Part shown: piece after piece, positions 61,965 through 64,000 of the stretch
Numbering within the stretch: position 1 is the stretch's first letter
Layout: each line of letters opens with the position of its first letter
DNA from: Propionibacteriaceae bacterium
Lineage (GTDB): Bacteria; Actinomycetota; Actinomycetes; Propionibacteriales; Propionibacteriaceae
Direction: 5' to 3'
Assembly (NCBI GenBank): GCA_031261485.1
Contig: JAISJO010000031.1
Span: 21,349 to 85,348 of the forward strand
Length of the DNA stretch: 64,000 bases
The notes under the pieces: generated by a model
Told to the model about the DNA's origin: nothing
Seen by the model: the letters and a program-made list of their open reading frames with translations, nothing else
Database searches by the model: none
Program-made: the position numbers and the translations under genes

Positions 61965-63116
61965 TTAGATCTCCAGTTCCAGTTCACGGTTGGCTTCCAT
62001 GATCGCGTCGGCGCTCTCTGGGTTGTCTCCGACGACTCCGAGAGACCGCAGAGGCAGGGACGTTTCAGCGGCGAACGTTTGGGCGATCATGCGGAAGTGG
62101 TCGACGTTGGGTTGCATGGTCGCCTGGGTGAATTGGCCGACTTGGGGGATCTGCCCGTCTTTGTCTCGGCTCAGTGTCCAGAGGCTCTTGAGGTTGGAGA
62201 TCCAGCCGGGCACGTCTTCGCCGTGGTCTTTGAATGCGGAGGGGTTGGCGCCGAGGACGTAGCGTTGGGGCAGGTTGTAGAACTCGGCGCCGATCTCGGT
62301 GCGGACCAGAGTCCTGACTGCCGAATCGGTCAACGCCATCACGGGGCGGCTGATTCTGGATGCGCCGAACGGGCGGCCCAGGAGTGGCTGGTAGGCGATG
62401 GGGTAGACGGGCAGGCCGAGTGTTTCGTCGTATTCTGAGGGGTCCACGGTCCAGGTGTTGAGGCTGCGGCGCATGACGACGACGAGGCCTGGGACGTAGA
62501 GGGCCATGTGGTCTGGGGCTCCTTGTGCGTCCCAGGAGACGACTGAGAGGGCGGCGATGGGGCCGCGCAGGCGTTCGTCCCATTCGGCGGTCGCTGTTTC
62601 TGCGGAGGCGAATGAGACCAGCACGTCGGGTTCTCCTTCTCCGCCGGCGGAGACGAACCCGAAAGCGCAGGAGTGCATGAGGCACGCGGTGAGGGCCGCT
62701 GGGATGAGTGTTTGGAGCTGGTTCGCTTCGATGATGCTGGTCAGGCCGATGTCGTCTGCGGAGTCTTCGTCTGGGGTGATCCAGGTGTCAAGGACGGTTC
62801 TGCGCACCATCGAATCGACTGCCTTGGCAGGCCATCCTAGGACTGAGCCGAGCCGGGCGAGATCGGACGCCAGGTTGAGCCCGATCGATGATGCGGTTTG
62901 TTTGTAGTCGTAGTAGCGGCGGCGTAGCAGGTTGCGTTGCTGTTTGTGGATGAGTTTCTTGACGAGGAAGTCGAGGGTGTCTTGCAGGTCAGGAGTGAGT
63001 CCTGGGACGCGGGGCGGAGAGGCGAGCGTGAGGGGTCGTCCACTTGTGCGCGACCATCCGACACCAGATCCGGCGCGGGTGTCGCGCAGGTACTGTGTCA
63101 TTCCGATGCTTGTCAT
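61965..63116 (-). CDS. Phage portal protein (N-terminal 383 residues, ends at in-frame TAA)
   Basis: SPP1 gp6-like portal. Contains YYDYKQTASSIGLNLASDLA, VLGWPAKAVDSMVRRTVLD, PVYPIAYQPLLGRPFGASRI, and near the end ETSLPLRSLGVVGDNPESAD and EANRELELEI. The gene stops at TAA 61967-61965, about 118 codons earlier than the continuing frame. The start overlaps the terminase stop by 4 nt. It would form the dodecameric DNA-entry ring. Confidence 0.88.
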   Translation of the reverse strand: MTSIGMTQYLRDTRAGSGVGWSRTSGRPLTLASPPRVPGLTPDLQDTLDFLVKKLIHKQQRNLLRRRYYDYKQTASSIGLNLASDLARLGSVLGWPAKAVDSMVRRTVLDTWITPDEDSADDIGLTSIIEANQLQTLIPAALTACLMHSCAFGFVSAGGEGEPDVLVSFASAETATAEWDERLRGPIAALSVVSWDAQGAPDHMALYVPGLVVVMRRSLNTWTVDPSEYDETLGLPVYPIAYQPLLGRPFGASRISRPVMALTDSAVRTLVRTEIGAEFYNLPQRYVLGANPSAFKDHGEDVPGWISNLKSLWTLSRDKDGQIPQVGQFTQATMQPNVDHFRMIAQTFAAETSLPLRSLGVVGDNPESADAIMEANRELELEI

Positions 63117-64000
63117 AGGATGCGATCACCTCCTTCGTCATCGTCGTATCGTCTTGTGGTCATTGCGGCCCATGCCGCCAGTGTCGCGGCTTCCAGCCCG
63201 ACGATGCTTCCCTCGGTCGTGGCCGCCCATCCCCAGCCGCCTTGAGTCCCGATGGGACGTTTCGCCGCCCGTCCGACTTCCATGTCGAGGCCGGGTTGGC
63301 CCAGATGGGTGAGACGGCCAGATATGACGAGTTCCAGGAAGAGTGAGTGGGCGTCGATGACTTGCCCGACAGTCGGGGTCAGGATCGTTGTCTTCCCGAC
63401 CCCTGCGGATTGCAGCGCCCCTGCGAGCATCCCGGATCCGGCTCTGCCGTCGATGACGATCTGGGCTGCCTTTTCCCATCGGGTGGTGAGCCATGTGGTG
63501 AGCCATTCGAGTCCGTCTGAGACGGGTTTCTCCGCGATGACTTCGACGTGGACTGGGCCTCCCGTGTCGCCACCGGTTCGTCTGGCTGCGACAACCAATC
63601 CGACTGTTGTCCCGTCTGCGGAGTACTTGACGCCGTAGCAGATGAGACCGGGGTCTGGTGCTGGTGTGCCGATCCGGGCGGTCCATTGGTCCGAGTTGAT
63701 GAGCGGGGGTTCTGGTGATGTGTCGTCGTCCCAGATGCCGAGTGCTTCTCGTCTGAAGCCGTGTGCGTCGAGTGAGGATTTCAGCCTGTCGAACGCGTCG
63801 TCTTTCGTGTGGTCTGGATAGGACGGGTTCGCTTTCGCCCATTGTTGTTTGTCGTCTGGGTCTGCGTCAGTGTCTGCGGAGAACTCGACGTAGAGGCCTT
63901 TGCCGAGTCTTCCGTCGAGGGCTTTCTTGCGTCGCCAGGCGAACACTTCGGATGGGTCGTTGGGGGCGGGTGGGGTGCCGATGAGCATGTACAGGGCGTT
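63113..64000 (-). CDS. Phage terminase large subunit (C-terminal part; continues past window)
   Basis: The frame is open to base 64000, so the N-terminal ATPase motifs lie outside. The visible part begins NALYMLIGTPPAPNDPSEVF and includes the nuclease domain: ICYGVKYSADGTTVGLVVAA (metal Asp), IVIDGRAGSGMLAGALQ and a C-terminal stretch with ATLAAWAAMT. It packages phage DNA into the head. Confidence 0.85.
   Translation of the reverse strand, partial: NALYMLIGTPPAPNDPSEVFAWRRKKALDGRLGKGLYVEFSADTDADPDDKQQWAKANPSYPDHTKDDAFDRLKSSLDAHGFRREALGIWDDDTSPEPPLINSDQWTARIGTPAPDPGLICYGVKYSADGTTVGLVVAARRTGGDTGGPVHVEVIAEKPVSDGLEWLTTWLTTRWEKAAQIVIDGRAGSGMLAGALQSAGVGKTTILTPTVGQVIDAHSLFLELVISGRLTHLGQPGLDMEVGRAAKRPIGTQGGWGWAATTEGSIVGLEAATLAAWAAMTTRRYDDDEGGDRIL

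Larger units (their letters stand above)
44166..64000 (-). mobile_element. Siphovirus-type prophage (left part; continues past the window)
   Basis: From 44438 to the right edge all genes are on the minus strand and follow the head-to-tail order of tailed phages: terminase, portal, MuF protein, scaffold, capsid, connectors, tail tube, chaperones, tape measure, tail tip, lysis. The left border is not defined: it lies between the rnpB 3' end (44165) and the first phage gene. The 272 nt between contain four integrase-arm-like repeats and a long hairpin but no convincing gene. Integrase, repressor and the other attachment end must lie beyond 64000. An interrupted portal gene suggests possible decay. 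Confidence 0.92.

Overview
The window comes from a high-GC Gram-positive bacterium (Actinomycetota, class Actinomycetia). The evidence is the set of lineage-specific genes: the mtrA-mtrB-lpqB cluster, SigR/RsrA, ribosomal protein bL37, NucS, PdtaS, the gcvP/MerR/FtsR/GarA/GcvH neighbourhood, and a DivIVA-like coiled-coil protein beside methylmalonyl-CoA epimerase. Genus and family cannot be fixed from the sequence alone. Methylmalonyl-CoA epimerase together with a cob(I)alamin adenosyltransferase indicates a B12-dependent propionate/methylmalonyl-CoA route.

Host part, 1-44165. The left edge holds a truncated PdtaS-type kinase, bL37 and the redox pair rsrA/sigR with a SigR-type promoter in front of it. 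Next comes an overlapping run doxX-like/aroA/rsgA/hisN, then serA and a five-gene family-5 (peptide/opine/nickel-type) ABC importer. An initiator tRNA precedes mce and a Scy/DivIVA-like coiled-coil gene. These are followed by nucS, a lipoprotein cyclophilin, the cobalamin adenosyltransferase with a small zinc-ribbon protein, gcvP, two MerR regulators, garA, gcvH, a CDP-alcohol phosphatidyltransferase, a HIT protein, thrS, hpf, amt-glnK, comF, lpqB/mtrB/mtrA and gatB/gatA/gatC. After that come an ACT-domain protein, an unusual Nudix-membrane fusion, and an acyl-CoA ligase paired with a lipoyl-free E2-type acyltransferase behind a tandem palindromic operator. The host part ends with glnA2, map and the RNase P RNA.

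Prophage part, about 44166-64000. Immediately after rnpB lies a siphovirus-type prophage running off the right edge. All its genes are on the minus strand, so they read right to left in the usual order: terminase, portal, MuF-type head protein, scaffold, capsid, head-tail connectors, tail terminator, tail tube, frameshifted tail chaperones, tape measure, Dit-like protein, a very large repeat-rich tail protein, then the lysis genes. Its left flank carries four 9-bp direct repeats in two pairs, resembling integrase arm sites, so the attachment junction is probably just downstream of rnpB.

The most unusual items are in the prophage. The MuF head protein has a C-terminal EndoU-like toxin domain followed by an overlapping small gene, a likely immunity protein. 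The portal gene has an in-frame TAA. Between the connector genes and the capsid gene lie a tRNA-Met-like gene and, next to it, tRNA halves in permuted order (3' half before 5' half) that can still form every tRNA stem. In the host part the notable items are GlnK with Phe at position 51, a GarA-like FHA protein with an N-terminal zinc ribbon, the Nudix-four-helix fusion, and the E2-like acyltransferase lacking the catalytic His.
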